Shown here: positions 36,085 through 45,508 of the stretch, in pieces | Layout: each line of letters starts with the position of its first letter | How positions within the stretch are numbered: position 1 is the first letter of the stretch | NCBI GenBank assembly: GCA_019240405.1 | Contig: JAFAYL010000020.1 | Location: 124,001-188,000, forward strand | DNA: 64,000 nucleotides | DNA from: Acidobacteriaceae bacterium | GTDB lineage: Bacteria > Acidobacteriota > Terriglobia > Bryobacterales > Bryobacteraceae | Reading direction: 5' to 3' | The notes under the pieces: model-generated | Seen by the model: only the letters and a program-made list of their open reading frames with translations | What the model was told of the DNA's origin: nothing | The model's database searches: none | Translations under genes and position numbers: made by a program

Positions 36085-37506
36085 ATGATTCGCGCTCGCT
36101 TTGCGCCTTCCCCGACCGGCTACCTGCACATCGGTAGCGCGCGAACGTTCATTCTTAATTGGCTCTATGTGCGGAAGCATCACGGCACGATGGTCCTTCG
36201 CATCGACGACACGGACGTGGACCGCAATACTGAAGCGTCCCTGTTCTCGATTTATGAAGGACTGAACTGGCTCGCGCTCAATTGGGACGAGCTCTATCGG
36301 CAGTCGGAGCGTCTTGATCTCCACAGGAAATTGGCTTACGAACTGCTCGCGAGGGGGCTCGCATATCGCGACTTCACTCCTGCTGCGCCGGATTTAGAAG
36401 ACAAACCACACAGCGAGGGTCCATGGCTCTTCAATCCAGATATGAGGGCCCTTTCGAAAGAAGGAAGCGATGCGCGAGCGGCCGCGGGGGAGCCGTTCGT
36501 GATTCGCTTTCGGGTGCCGCGTGAGAATTCGACCGAGGTCTCGTTCAAGGATGAGGTATACGGGCATCAATCAAAGCTCACCGCTGACATCGAAGACTTC
36601 GCGCTCTTACGCAGCAACGGAATGCCGACCTATCATCTTGCTTCTTGCGCTGACGATATCGATCTCAGGATCACACACATCATTCGCGGCCAAGACCATC
36701 TTTCGAACACGTTCAAGCACCTGCTTATTCTCCAAGCAGCAGGACCGCCGCTGCCGCGCTTTGCGCACTTACCTTTGCTGACTGCGCCCGATGGCTCTAA
36801 GCTGTCGAAGCGGAGGCACGGTCCCGTCGTGAGTGTCACAACCTATCGTGACCACGGCTTTCTCGCGCTGGCATACATCAACTTCTTGTGCCTGCTTGGA
36901 TGGTCGCCCAAAGACGATCGAGAGCAGATGACCCTGTATGAGTTAACCAATGCATTCAGCTTCGAAGGGGTTCACCGCAGCAACGCCGTCGTGAACTTCA
37001 GCGACGCCGATCCGATCGATCCCAAGGCTCTGTGGCTAAATGCCCAGCACTTGCGGCACATCCCGGTTGAGCAGCTGGCTCCACTCGTCCGGAACTCACT
37101 CGAGGCTCAGAATCTGGCCCCCTATGCAGACGATGCATTCTTTCTGCACGTAGTGGACACAATTCGTACGCGCTTTTCCACTCTGCTCGATTTTCCGACG
37201 AAAGGGCGGGCCTATTTCGCTGATGAGTTTCCGATGGATCCGGCGGCTCTCGAAAAATTGAACGCGCCGGGCGCGAGAGAGTTGCTGCACGAGTTGGCTG
37301 ATCGAATCGAGGCGAGCCATGAGTTCACAGAGGCTACTGTGGAGGCGGACTTGAGAAAGCTTGCCGAGGAGCGCGGAGTGAAAGCGGGCGTGTTGATCAA
37401 CGCGAGCCGCGCCTCATTGACGGGTCAACCCGTAGGGCCGAGCGCTTTTGCAGTGTTCGTATGCATCGGTCGAGAGCGCGTGCTTCGGAGGCTGCGAAGA
37501 GTATAG
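36085..37506 (+). CDS. gltX: Glutamyl-tRNA synthetase
   Basis: This 473-residue class I aminoacyl-tRNA synthetase charges tRNA with glutamate. The ATP-binding signature HIGS is at residues 15-18 within APSPTGYLHIGSARTF, and the second signature KLSKR is at ~239-243. The length and the C-terminal helical anticodon-binding domain are normal for bacterial GluRS. The start ATG is immediately followed by the family N-terminus. The stop is 1 nt before the carbamoyltransferase start. Confidence 0.96.
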   Translation: MIRARFAPSPTGYLHIGSARTFILNWLYVRKHHGTMVLRIDDTDVDRNTEASLFSIYEGLNWLALNWDELYRQSERLDLHRKLAYELLARGLAYRDFTPAAPDLEDKPHSEGPWLFNPDMRALSKEGSDARAAAGEPFVIRFRVPRENSTEVSFKDEVYGHQSKLTADIEDFALLRSNGMPTYHLASCADDIDLRITHIIRGQDHLSNTFKHLLILQAAGPPLPRFAHLPLLTAPDGSKLSKRRHGPVVSVTTYRDHGFLALAYINFLCLLGWSPKDDREQMTLYELTNAFSFEGVHRSNAVVNFSDADPIDPKALWLNAQHLRHIPVEQLAPLVRNSLEAQNLAPYADDAFFLHVVDTIRTRFSTLLDFPTKGRAYFADEFPMDPAALEKLNAPGARELLHELADRIEASHEFTEATVEADLRKLAEERGVKAGVLINASRASLTGQPVGPSAFAVFVCIGRERVLRRLRRV

Positions 37507-37507
37507 A

Positions 37508-39085
37508 ATGTCTGGAGTCATCGTCGGACTGGGCGGGTTACTGAGCGATCCGGCCTGCTGCGTCATCAAAGACAGGAATCTTGCCTCGGCTGTTGAGCAG
37601 GCAAAGATATCTCGACAAGAACGGCTGGGCTCGTTTCCCGAGGAAGCATTCGATCAAGCTCTTAGAGTCGCGCACATCAAGCCGGAAGAAATTGAATGCG
37701 TAGCAGTGGCGCGCCCGTTTGCAAGAGGCGCGGAGAGCGCGATTCAGCTCGAGATCCGCGATCGCTTTCCGAACGCGCATGTCGTCGTAGTTGAGCATCA
37801 TCACGCGCACGCTGCGTCCGCTTACTATGCCACGCAGTTTGATTCCGCATCAGTTCTAAGTATCGATCGCGCCGGAGACTTTCGATCAGCCGTGCTGTTC
37901 GAAGCAAAAGAGAATCGATTAACTCCTGTCCGAGAGCTCTATTTCCCTGATTCCCTCGGTGACTTGTTCAATCGCGTGACGGAGTTGCTTGGTTTCGAAC
38001 CGAGGGCTGATGAACATAAAGTACAATGGCTCTCTGTACCGGGTCAACCAAGATTTGCCGGCGTGTTTCGGAAAATGCTCTATCGCGCGGCGGGTCACTG
38101 GCCTCAGATCGATCGGAACTTCTTTGATGCAGACCTGCTCACTCACGGAGGTTTTAGCAGCCGGTTCTACGATGCGGTCCAGATCAGGGCTGAAGAGCCG
38201 ATTCCTCCTCAGATCAAATCCGATTTGGCAGCGAGCTTACAAGCTGCGATTTCTAATGCGGTCATCGAAATGGCCGGATCTGCGGAGAACCTGTGCATTG
38301 CGGGGGGTCTAGCGCTCAATACGTTATTAATTCATTCGCTGGAGGAAAGGTTCAGCAATGTTTTCGTTCAACCGGTGGCGGGGAATGCGGGAACCGCGCT
38401 CGGCGCAGCGCTGTTCGCTTGGCACAATTTCCTCGGCGAAAAAACTCGCGTTCCATTCAACACGCTGTGTCTTGGACCGGCGTACTCGCCTGAAGAGATC
38501 AAGCAGGTACTTGAAAATTGCAAACTGCGCTTTTCTTATTTGATGACGAAGGAAGCGCTGATCGGCCAGGCCGTGAACGCCCTCAATGATCAGCAGATCG
38601 TTGCATGGATGCAAGGACGAATGGAATTCGGTCCGAGAGCATTGGGTAATCGCAGTATTCTTGCGTCGCCCATGAATCCGTACTCGACTGAGAACCTCAA
38701 CGTTTATATCAAGCACCGAGAGGGCTCCCGGAAGTTTGCGGCTTCAGTTCCCGTTGAGCTTGCGGATAAGTATTTCGAAGTTGGCCCGAATGCCCGTTAT
38801 CTGGCCACGGTTGGCCGCGTCCGGCCCGAATATCGCGATACGTTCGCAGCCGCCGTTCTCGCAAATGATCTGATTCGCGTGCACACGGTCGATAAAGAGG
38901 AAAATCCGCTGTATCACGGGTTGCTGATGCAAGCAGGCGAATCGACGGGCTTGCCGGTTCTTTACAACACGAGCTTCAATCTTTTTGGCGATCCGCTTGT
39001 CTGCACCCCGCGCGACGCGGTGCGAAGCTTCTACTCGTCAGGGATAGATGCGCTATTCGTCGGGAGCTTCTATTTGGAGAAATAG
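37508..39085 (+). CDS. NodU/CmcH/TobZ-type carbamoyltransferase
   Basis: A 525-residue two-domain O-carbamoyltransferase. The Kae1-like N-terminal domain has the metal-binding HHHAHAASAYY motif (His97-99, His101) and the segment CIAGGLALNT. The C-terminal domain has the conserved MEFGPRALGNRSI motif. These enzymes use carbamoyl phosphate and ATP to carbamoylate a hydroxyl group on sugars, Nod factors or antibiotics. Next to glycosyltransferases and a polysaccharide exporter, a sugar acceptor is plausible. The start ATG at 37508 lies 1 nt after the gltX stop; an earlier in-frame start at 37448 would lie inside gltX. Confidence 0.88.
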   Translation: MSGVIVGLGGLLSDPACCVIKDRNLASAVEQAKISRQERLGSFPEEAFDQALRVAHIKPEEIECVAVARPFARGAESAIQLEIRDRFPNAHVVVVEHHHAHAASAYYATQFDSASVLSIDRAGDFRSAVLFEAKENRLTPVRELYFPDSLGDLFNRVTELLGFEPRADEHKVQWLSVPGQPRFAGVFRKMLYRAAGHWPQIDRNFFDADLLTHGGFSSRFYDAVQIRAEEPIPPQIKSDLAASLQAAISNAVIEMAGSAENLCIAGGLALNTLLIHSLEERFSNVFVQPVAGNAGTALGAALFAWHNFLGEKTRVPFNTLCLGPAYSPEEIKQVLENCKLRFSYLMTKEALIGQAVNALNDQQIVAWMQGRMEFGPRALGNRSILASPMNPYSTENLNVYIKHREGSRKFAASVPVELADKYFEVGPNARYLATVGRVRPEYRDTFAAAVLANDLIRVHTVDKEENPLYHGLLMQAGESTGLPVLYNTSFNLFGDPLVCTPRDAVRSFYSSGIDALFVGSFYLEK

Positions 39086-39124
39086 CTCCAGTTCCGTCGA
39101 ACGGGCTCTCGATTAAATCGTTAT

Positions 39125-40570
39125 TCACGGCTGTTTGTTGAAATATGTGCCGATGCTTTCTTCGGCCAAGCCGAGCGCGCGGGCCAGCGAGACTTTGGCC
39201 ACGTTGTATTGAAACTGGGCTGAGATAAGATTCTCGTTAGCATCGGCTACCGATTGCTGCGCCTGAACTACCTCGACCGTATTGGTTACACCGGCCGCGA
39301 ATCTGTCGCGGGCCTGTCTGAGCGTTTGATTCGCAAGCTCGATATTGCTGTGGGCCACATCTACTTGATCCGTTGCTGATTTCAAATCGAGCAGCGCGCT
39401 CCGAACCTCGTAATCAATTTGACCGCGCAAGTTTTCCAGCTCGTTGCGGCGATTCTTGAGCTCTGTATCGTTCTCGAGAATGTCTGCTTTGATCCGGCCG
39501 CCATCGAAAATATTGAACTGAATCGACCCCGTGGCTTGAAACACGCCATGCGAGTTTGTAAGTACGCGAAGTCCTTCGTCGCCGTAGAAACCTGATGCCT
39601 GAAAAGCTGGGAAGCGTTCTGCCTTCGCGGCTCGCAACGCAAATTCTGCAGCGGTGACTTGCGCTTTAGCGGCTTGAAAATCGGGTCGGTGATCATACGC
39701 CTTAGAGAGCGCATCCTGGACCGACATGCTTTCAAGAGGAACTGAAGGCGATGGATCGGCTACTGTGAAGTCCTGCCCTGGGGCAAGACCGATAATTCGC
39801 CCTAATGCCAGCTTGTCTTTTTCGAACTGGTTTGTTTGAGCGACGAGAGACTGCTGGCGCTGCTTTAATTCAACTTGCGAGCGGAGCACGTCGATTCCGA
39901 TGGCCACACCTGCATCGTGTCGGCGCGTAGCGTTAGTGTAGACGGCTCTATCGGCCTCAATCTCAGCTTGAGTGGCCGCGATGCGTGCAGCGTCGGCAAT
40001 GATCTGAAGGTAAGCGTCGCCGACTGCCTGGACGACCAGATCGCGCGCGTTCTTGATAGAAAGAACGGAAGCTTTCATGTTCTCGCGTGAGGAGCGGTAG
40101 TTATTAATCGCGGTGTAGTCGAAGAGCGGAACGTTCGCGTTCGCGAGAGCGGCTTGGTAGGAGTAAGGACCGACAATGGTCGGGACGTGGACTGGAAAAT
40201 TGGGCGGGAAACTGACCAGGAAGCCAAGCGCCTGAAGATTGATTTCCTGTTCGGTCATGCTCAACTGCCCGTTGATGGTGGGCAGAAGACCGGAAAGCGC
40301 TCGAAAACGCTGCGCCCGCGTTTGCCGGCTCGCCTGTTCGCTCGTGAGCAGGCCGAGATTGGCTTTCAAGCCGCGGTTGATTGCGTCCCCCATCGTGAGA
40401 GCTATGGGAGTTGCTGAGGCTGCTCCTTGAGGAACGCTGCCTTGATACGTTTGCGCCCCAATTTGCGAACCGGTGTTCGTCGAAGTAGGTGATTGCGCAA
40501 AAAGAGCGAATCCAGAAATGAAAGCTATGGATGGAAGGACAGAGGTCTGCACGCGTTTCCTATTCGTCAT
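39125..40570 (-). CDS. TolC-family outer-membrane efflux protein
   Basis: A 481-residue outer-membrane channel subunit. It has an N-terminal signal (SIAFISGFALFAQ) and two OEP halves of long paired helices (~65-270 and ~280-470), including the repeated patterns ALSKAYDHRPDFQAAKAQ and ARDRFAAGVTNTVEVVQAQ. TolC proteins trimerise and connect inner-membrane pumps to the outside. No pump or adaptor gene adjoins it here. It lies 21 nt after the alpha/beta hydrolase gene on the same strand. Confidence 0.92.
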   Translation of the reverse strand: MTNRKRVQTSVLPSIAFISGFALFAQSPTSTNTGSQIGAQTYQGSVPQGAASATPIALTMGDAINRGLKANLGLLTSEQASRQTRAQRFRALSGLLPTINGQLSMTEQEINLQALGFLVSFPPNFPVHVPTIVGPYSYQAALANANVPLFDYTAINNYRSSRENMKASVLSIKNARDLVVQAVGDAYLQIIADAARIAATQAEIEADRAVYTNATRRHDAGVAIGIDVLRSQVELKQRQQSLVAQTNQFEKDKLALGRIIGLAPGQDFTVADPSPSVPLESMSVQDALSKAYDHRPDFQAAKAQVTAAEFALRAAKAERFPAFQASGFYGDEGLRVLTNSHGVFQATGSIQFNIFDGGRIKADILENDTELKNRRNELENLRGQIDYEVRSALLDLKSATDQVDVAHSNIELANQTLRQARDRFAAGVTNTVEVVQAQQSVADANENLISAQFQYNVAKVSLARALGLAEESIGTYFNKQP

Positions 40571-40590
40571 TACTAGTCTCGATTAACAGT

Positions 40591-41649
40591 CTAGAGATTC
40601 CGCTTCAAAAATGAGCAGATCTCGTAACCGGTAATGTACTTGAACGGAAACTCGCCCATGGTGTAGTGGCCGCACGGCAGAACCGTGACATCGTGATCCC
40701 AGTTCTGCCTGCGCGCGCCCTTAATGACTTCGCGCGAGAGATGCACGGGGAACGTAGTGTCGTAGCGAGTGTAGATGAATTTGGAGCGTTTGTTTCTGGC
40801 GTCGAATAACTTCCAATAACTGGGCGGGCTGATACAGAGCCAGAGCTTGCGAAGGGTTTCTAAGTCGACCGCCTCTTCAAGACTCTCGCGTATGTGGCGG
40901 GTGGACAAGCCCTCCCAGACCGGGTCCGCGAAATACGTAGAGCAGTGATTAAATACATTGACCCGAATGCGGGGGTCATGGACGCTCGCGAGAAAGGCGT
41001 AGCAGGACCCGAGACTGGTTCCCACAACGCCGAGGCGATCGAAACCTTGCTGTGCGAGCCAATCGAAGCACGCTCGGGTGTCAATCACCGCTTGGCGGGT
41101 CGCGTCGATAGTGCGGCAGATATTCGATGAGACGGCATAATCGGCGCGGGTCAAGCCCGCGGGCGTGCGCGAATCGTGATAAGGCGGACTCAGGCGTAAC
41201 GTCGAGATCCCGAGGCGCTGCAGACCCGTGCAGAGGCTGTTGTGTTGAGGGAGCTTCGCGTTCCAGTGCGGTATCACTACTACGGCTCTACGGCCGGGGC
41301 TGCGAGCGGGAAACCAGAGCGCACGGACGGTGTTGTTTTCCGGATACGGCGTGCGAATGGGCGAAGCGAATTCGAGCCATTCATTCTTCAGATCGAAGCG
41401 GGCAGGCGTTTCATAGCTGAAGAAATTCGCGCTATTTGCGATGGCGCACTCGTTTAGGCGAATGATGTATTCGACCGGCTCGGAGCCGTTAAGCGGCTTG
41501 TGTCGCGCACACGGCCAATCGCGAGTCCATTCAAGGCCATAATCGAACGGGCGGACGATGCGGTCCGTGGCGCGAGAGCAAAGCTCATTTTCCCAGCGAT
41601 ACATCCAGGTCCGGTAGCGGTGCGCCATCGGCTTCAACAGAAACTTCAT
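40591..41649 (-). CDS. Alpha/beta hydrolase-fold protein
   Basis: A 352-residue protein with an alpha/beta-hydrolase core. The nucleophile elbow is VVGTSLGSC around residue 205, with an HWN oxyanion-type segment (VVIPHWNAKLPQ) near residue 128 and a likely catalytic His in VLPCGHYTMG near residue 330. There is no signal peptide. Substrate class (esterase, peptidase, acyl hydrolase) is unclear. It is transcribed together with tolC. Confidence 0.75.
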   Translation of the reverse strand: MKFLLKPMAHRYRTWMYRWENELCSRATDRIVRPFDYGLEWTRDWPCARHKPLNGSEPVEYIIRLNECAIANSANFFSYETPARFDLKNEWLEFASPIRTPYPENNTVRALWFPARSPGRRAVVVIPHWNAKLPQHNSLCTGLQRLGISTLRLSPPYHDSRTPAGLTRADYAVSSNICRTIDATRQAVIDTRACFDWLAQQGFDRLGVVGTSLGSCYAFLASVHDPRIRVNVFNHCSTYFADPVWEGLSTRHIRESLEEAVDLETLRKLWLCISPPSYWKLFDARNKRSKFIYTRYDTTFPVHLSREVIKGARRQNWDHDVTVLPCGHYTMGEFPFKYITGYEICSFLKRNL

Positions 41650-41719
41650 GAGCGCAGTTCACATGTGAGTTGCACGAATTTAGTTTATCGAGGGCCCCTG
41701 CACTGCTATAAAGGCGGAT

Positions 41720-43276
41720 ATGCCTCGTTACGCGGCGGTTGACATCGGCAGCAACTCTGTCCGGATGATGGCTGCCGACGTTACGGGGACCGGGACCGAG
41801 ATACTCGCGGAAGACCGGCAGGTCACAAGGCTCGGGGACAGCGTATTTCGATCGGGCAGGATCAGCAGAGACGCCCTGGATTTCCTTTGCGTCGTTCTTA
41901 CGAGGATGGCGGACGCGTATCGAAGCCTGGATGTGATTGGAGTACGCGCGGTGGCGACAAGCGCCGTGCGTGATGCGAGCAACAGGCAGCAATTCCTGAC
42001 TCGAACTGCTGCGGCGCTGGGAACCAATGTCGAGATTATTTCGGGCGCGGAAGAAGCCCGGCTGATTCACTTGGGTGTGAACGCGCGGTGGCCGCGGCCG
42101 AAGGACGAACGGTTTCTCATTGTTGATATCGGCGGCGGCAGCGGCGAGTTGATCGTGAGCGAAGGCGGCGAGATGGTAGACGCTACTTCGAAGCCGCTTG
42201 GCGCGGTGCGATTGACAGAGGTTTTCCTAAAGACCGATCCGCCCCAACCGGAGGAGCTGCATCGCATGGAGGCTTACATCGAGGAAAAGCTGAGCTCCTT
42301 TTACGGGCGGCACGGCGCGGAACACTTCAGCCGCACCATCGCGACCTCAGCGACCGCGGCGGCGATTGTGAGCGCGGCGAATCGAGTTCCTCGCGCGAAG
42401 CGCGACGAGGCAGACCGGATGCGGGCGGGGGTCAATCAGATCCGCCAGCTCTACAGTTTGCTGATCGAAACCGATCTCACCAGGCGCCGGAAAATTCCCG
42501 GTATTGGACCGCGGCGCGCCGAAATCATCATCGCGGGCGTCGCTGCATTTCTCCGAGCGCTAGAGCTTTTCCACCAGCGGGCGTTGTATTACTGTGCGGC
42601 GGGTGTACGCGATGGGATCATTGCAGACCTGGCGGCACGCGGGGTCGGGCGTGAGCTCTCGCAGCTTTCTCGCGAACAACGAGCGGTAGTGGAAGGAATG
42701 GCGAAGCGGTATGGTGTCGCGTTGAAGCATGCCAAGCATGTAGCGTTTCTGGGGCACCGTCTTTTTGAGCTGTTGCGGCCCCTACATCAACTAGCGCCGG
42801 CAGCAGGCAAGTTATTGGAGGCCGCTTCGTATTTGCATGACATCGGGCATTTCGTTAGCGATACAGGACACCACAAGCACTCCGCATATCTAGTTGCGAA
42901 TTCGGGGATGCCTGGATTTACGAATCGGGAACGATTGATCATCGCGACACTTTGCCGGTTTCACAGAAAGTCGGTGCCGGATCCGGCTCATCCACAGCTC
43001 CAAAATTTGGATGCGGATTCGAAGCGCACAGTGGCTAATCTTGTCCCTCTTCTGCGCATCGCTGATTCGCTCGATCGCGGGCATGAACAAAAGGTGCGGG
43101 ACATCAGCATCGGGTCGCGAAATGGAGCGGTAAACGTCCTCGTGCAGGATGAAGGGGACGCGGATCTCGAAATTTGGGCGGCCAACGAAACCGCCAAAGC
43201 GTTTGCGAGCGTCTATCCGGCGCAAATATCGATTCGACGCCGGCGATTGCAGAAGTCAAGAGCCGCGGAAGCGTGA
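41720..43276 (+). CDS. Ppx/GppA-family exopolyphosphatase with C-terminal HD domain
   Basis: A 518-residue protein. Residues ~1-300 are the sugar-kinase/HSP70-fold phosphatase with motifs AAVDIGSNSVRM, VATSAVRDASN and the phosphate loop LIVDIGGGSGEL. Residues ~320-500 form an HD-type helical domain with YLHDIGHFVSDTGHHKHS, seen in long Ppx/GppA proteins. It hydrolyses polyphosphate and/or pppGpp. It is a single gene followed after 129 bp by the first full CRISPR repeat. Confidence 0.9.
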   Translation: MPRYAAVDIGSNSVRMMAADVTGTGTEILAEDRQVTRLGDSVFRSGRISRDALDFLCVVLTRMADAYRSLDVIGVRAVATSAVRDASNRQQFLTRTAAALGTNVEIISGAEEARLIHLGVNARWPRPKDERFLIVDIGGGSGELIVSEGGEMVDATSKPLGAVRLTEVFLKTDPPQPEELHRMEAYIEEKLSSFYGRHGAEHFSRTIATSATAAAIVSAANRVPRAKRDEADRMRAGVNQIRQLYSLLIETDLTRRRKIPGIGPRRAEIIIAGVAAFLRALELFHQRALYYCAAGVRDGIIADLAARGVGRELSQLSREQRAVVEGMAKRYGVALKHAKHVAFLGHRLFELLRPLHQLAPAAGKLLEAASYLHDIGHFVSDTGHHKHSAYLVANSGMPGFTNRERLIIATLCRFHRKSVPDPAHPQLQNLDADSKRTVANLVPLLRIADSLDRGHEQKVRDISIGSRNGAVNVLVQDEGDADLEIWAANETAKAFASVYPAQISIRRRRLQKSRAAEA

Positions 43277-43332
43277 TCGGCACAAGCTTCACCGAATTCA
43301 CTGGTGAGTCCCGCATCCGAGGATCGTTTTCA

Positions 43333-43369
43333 CAAACATCCGCTTCGAAAATCGTGATTACTTTGTAAC
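43333..43369. repeat. Degenerate terminal CRISPR repeat
   Basis: The last 14 bases (GATTACTTTGTAAC, 43356-43369) are identical to the repeat end, while the rest is heavily diverged. The distance to the first intact repeat is 36 bp, exactly one spacer. This marks the oldest, leader-distal end of the array and makes 43370-43405 a likely extra spacer. Confidence 0.75.
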
Positions 43370-43405
43370 TGGAGTGGCGCTTAATACCAGTGGTACGCTG
43401 AGTAA

Positions 43406-44828
43406 ATTTCAGTCCCCTTCGCGAAGGGGATTACTTTGTAACTCGTGATTGAACCATGCCGAACTACCAGAGTCATAATTTCAGTCCCCTTCGCGAAGGG
43501 GATTACTTTGTAACGTCAGATCCAGCTGGCACAGGCGCAAGCAGCTGCGAATTTCAGTCCCCTTCGCGAAGGGGATTACTTTGTAACTCACGCATATATT
43601 CGGTCAGCCGGTCTACGCCAAGCATTTCAGTCCCCTTCGCGAAGGGGATTACTTTGTAACTCAGGCATGGGAACACCGCGCATCGCTTGCAATCCTGATT
43701 TCAGTCCCCTTCGCGAAGGGGATTACTTTGTAACGGGGTTTGGCTTCGCGAAACCGGGCGGCTACCCGTTATTTCAGTCCCCTTCGCGAAGGGGATTACT
43801 TTGTAACCCGTTCGCGGCGGTAGACGAGCGCTGTTTGAGAATTTATTTCAGTCCCCTTCGCGAAGGGGATTACTTTGTAACTCTTTGCATTACTCCCGTC
43901 GTTTAATTGTTTGTAGATTTCAGTCCCCTTCGCGAAGGGGATTACTTTGTAACACGTAAATTTGCCTGACGTGGCGCAATTGAAATGGAGATTTCAGTCC
44001 CCTTCGCGAAGGGGATTACTTTGTAACTTCCGAAAAAAGAAATCGACTGATCCACGTTGGCCGCATTTCAGTCCCCTTCGCGAAGGGGATTACTTTGTAA
44101 CAGCGACATTATCGCTAGTGAGCAGAGTTATGGCATAATTTCAGTCCCCTTCGCGAAGGGGATTACTTTGTAACAAGGCTGCGAAGGTGCTAGGCGCTAC
44201 ATCCTTCGAATTTCAGTCCCCTTCGCGAAGGGGATTACTTTGTAACGATTCTTCTTAGCCAGCTTGATAGCAGCGTTCAATATTTCAGTCCCCTTCGCGA
44301 AGGGGATTACTTTGTAACGCCTTGCGAGGCGCTGCGAAACATCGGTCAAGTACATTTCAGTCCCCTTCGCGAAGGGGATTACTTTGTAACTATATCGAAC
44401 TCTGGCTAGACTCAGGAAGAACTGCGATTTCAGTCCCCTTCGCGAAGGGGATTACTTTGTAACGGTATAAGGTGATGATAAGCGACATTATCGTGAGCAT
44501 TTCAGTCCCCTTCGCGAAGGGGATTACTTTGTAACAAACAGAGCTTCGCCGGGATGCCAGGAGATTTGAAATTTCAGTCCCCTTCGCGAAGGGGATTACT
44601 TTGTAACGCCAATATCGCCCACGAACGCACGTAGTAAATTGATCATTTCAGTCCCCTTCGCGAAGGGGATTACTTTGTAACAACCGGGGCAGCTACGAGA
44701 GCGTGGGGCGCAATAACATTTCAGTCCCCTTCGCGAAGGGGATTACTTTGTAACCACATGACACAAACGAACATCACAGAAGATCATAAGCATTTCAGTC
44801 CCCTTCGCGAAGGGGATTACTTTGTAAC
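43406..44828 (-). CRISPR. CRISPR array, 20 intact 37-nt repeats and 19 spacers of 35-37 nt
   Basis: Intact repeats begin at 43406, 43478, 43551, 43624, 43698, 43771, 43845, 43917, 43991, 44065, 44138, 44210, 44282, 44354, 44427, 44499, 44571, 44645, 44718 and 44792, and I see no variation among them. The centre is a perfect 16-nt palindrome CCCCTTCGCGAAGGGG. On the minus strand the repeat ends in ACTGAAAT after this hairpin, matching an 8-nt crRNA 5' handle left by Cas6. Together with the decayed repeat at the low-coordinate end and the cas genes at the other end, this puts the leader at 44829 and makes transcription minus-strand. Confidence 0.98.
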
Positions 44829-44932
44829 CGCTCCAGAAATATACAGTTTTCAAAGACCTAGAGCAGGCCCGCAAGCCGCCCGTTACTCGGATCGCCTGAT
44901 TGCGCGAAAACCCGGCCAATCCTCGAACATGC
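44829..44932 (-). promoter_or_regulatory. CRISPR leader region
   Basis: This ~104-bp stretch lies between the cas4 stop and the first (newest) repeat and holds no gene. Just before the repeat, on the minus strand, it contains TTTGAAAACTGTATATTT, an AT-rich block that could hold the array promoter. The array could also be co-transcribed with cas1-cas2-cas4. Confidence 0.6.
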
Positions 44933-45508
44933 TCACCAAACGTCCGCGCAGTAGTTTGCAAATTCACACTCGGTACACCGCGCCCGAACCGGTGTCGCGG
45001 CTGGCATCCATTCGGTCCGCTCCAGTGCGCGTATACCCTCCACCGCAGCACGCACCGCATCCCGCAATTTCACCGTGATCTCCACAGCAAACACCCGGTT
45101 ATCTGGAATGCGGTAGAGGAAAGCCCGTCTCGCGGGCAGTCCATAAGCCTTCTCCGCAAGCAGGCTATATCCCGCTAATTGGGTCCTCTGATTTTCTCCC
45201 GGCTCTCCCGAGGTCAGTTTAAAATCCACCACTGCAATCTCTTCTGCGGCCTCCAGCACCAGATCCGCCTTCCCGGACAGGCTCAGAATCTCGTCAGACA
45301 ACCACACATTGAACCGCCGCCGCGCATTCTCAAATCCATATTCCTTCAAACACCGGCGCATCTCCAAGCCCTCGATCAGCTCCTGCGCCGCAATCGCCTC
45401 CCTCATCTTAAAGGTCGGCTTTCCAACCGCTGGCATCACCCGGTGATAATACACAATGCGCGGGCAATAGACCCACTGCTTCAGATCAGTCACCGCAATC
45501 AGATCCAT
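44933..45508 (-). CDS. cas4: CRISPR-associated exonuclease Cas4
   Basis: A 191-residue RecB-type nuclease that trims new spacer precursors and helps select the PAM. The four cluster-binding cysteines are visible: Cys15 (YCPR) and Cys178, Cys181 and Cys187 (CTECEFANYC). The nuclease core is shown by GKADLVL near residue 80 and VVDFKLTSG near 94. It directly follows cas2 without a gap (cas2 stop codon, then the start at 45508) and is the gene nearest to the array. Confidence 0.93.
   Translation of the reverse strand: MDLIAVTDLKQWVYCPRIVYYHRVMPAVGKPTFKMREAIAAQELIEGLEMRRCLKEYGFENARRRFNVWLSDEILSLSGKADLVLEAAEEIAVVDFKLTSGEPGENQRTQLAGYSLLAEKAYGLPARRAFLYRIPDNRVFAVEITVKLRDAVRAAVEGIRALERTEWMPAATPVRARCTECEFANYCADVW

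Noticed and set aside
43456-43906. Two open reading frames of 67 and 79 codons inside the CRISPR array
   Set aside because: They are translations of the repeat itself (FSPLREGDYFVT recurring every unit) and carry no gene signals.
44758-45078. A 106-codon plus-strand frame at the array/cas4 boundary
   Set aside because: It starts inside the last spacer, reads through a repeat and the leader and is antisense to cas4.
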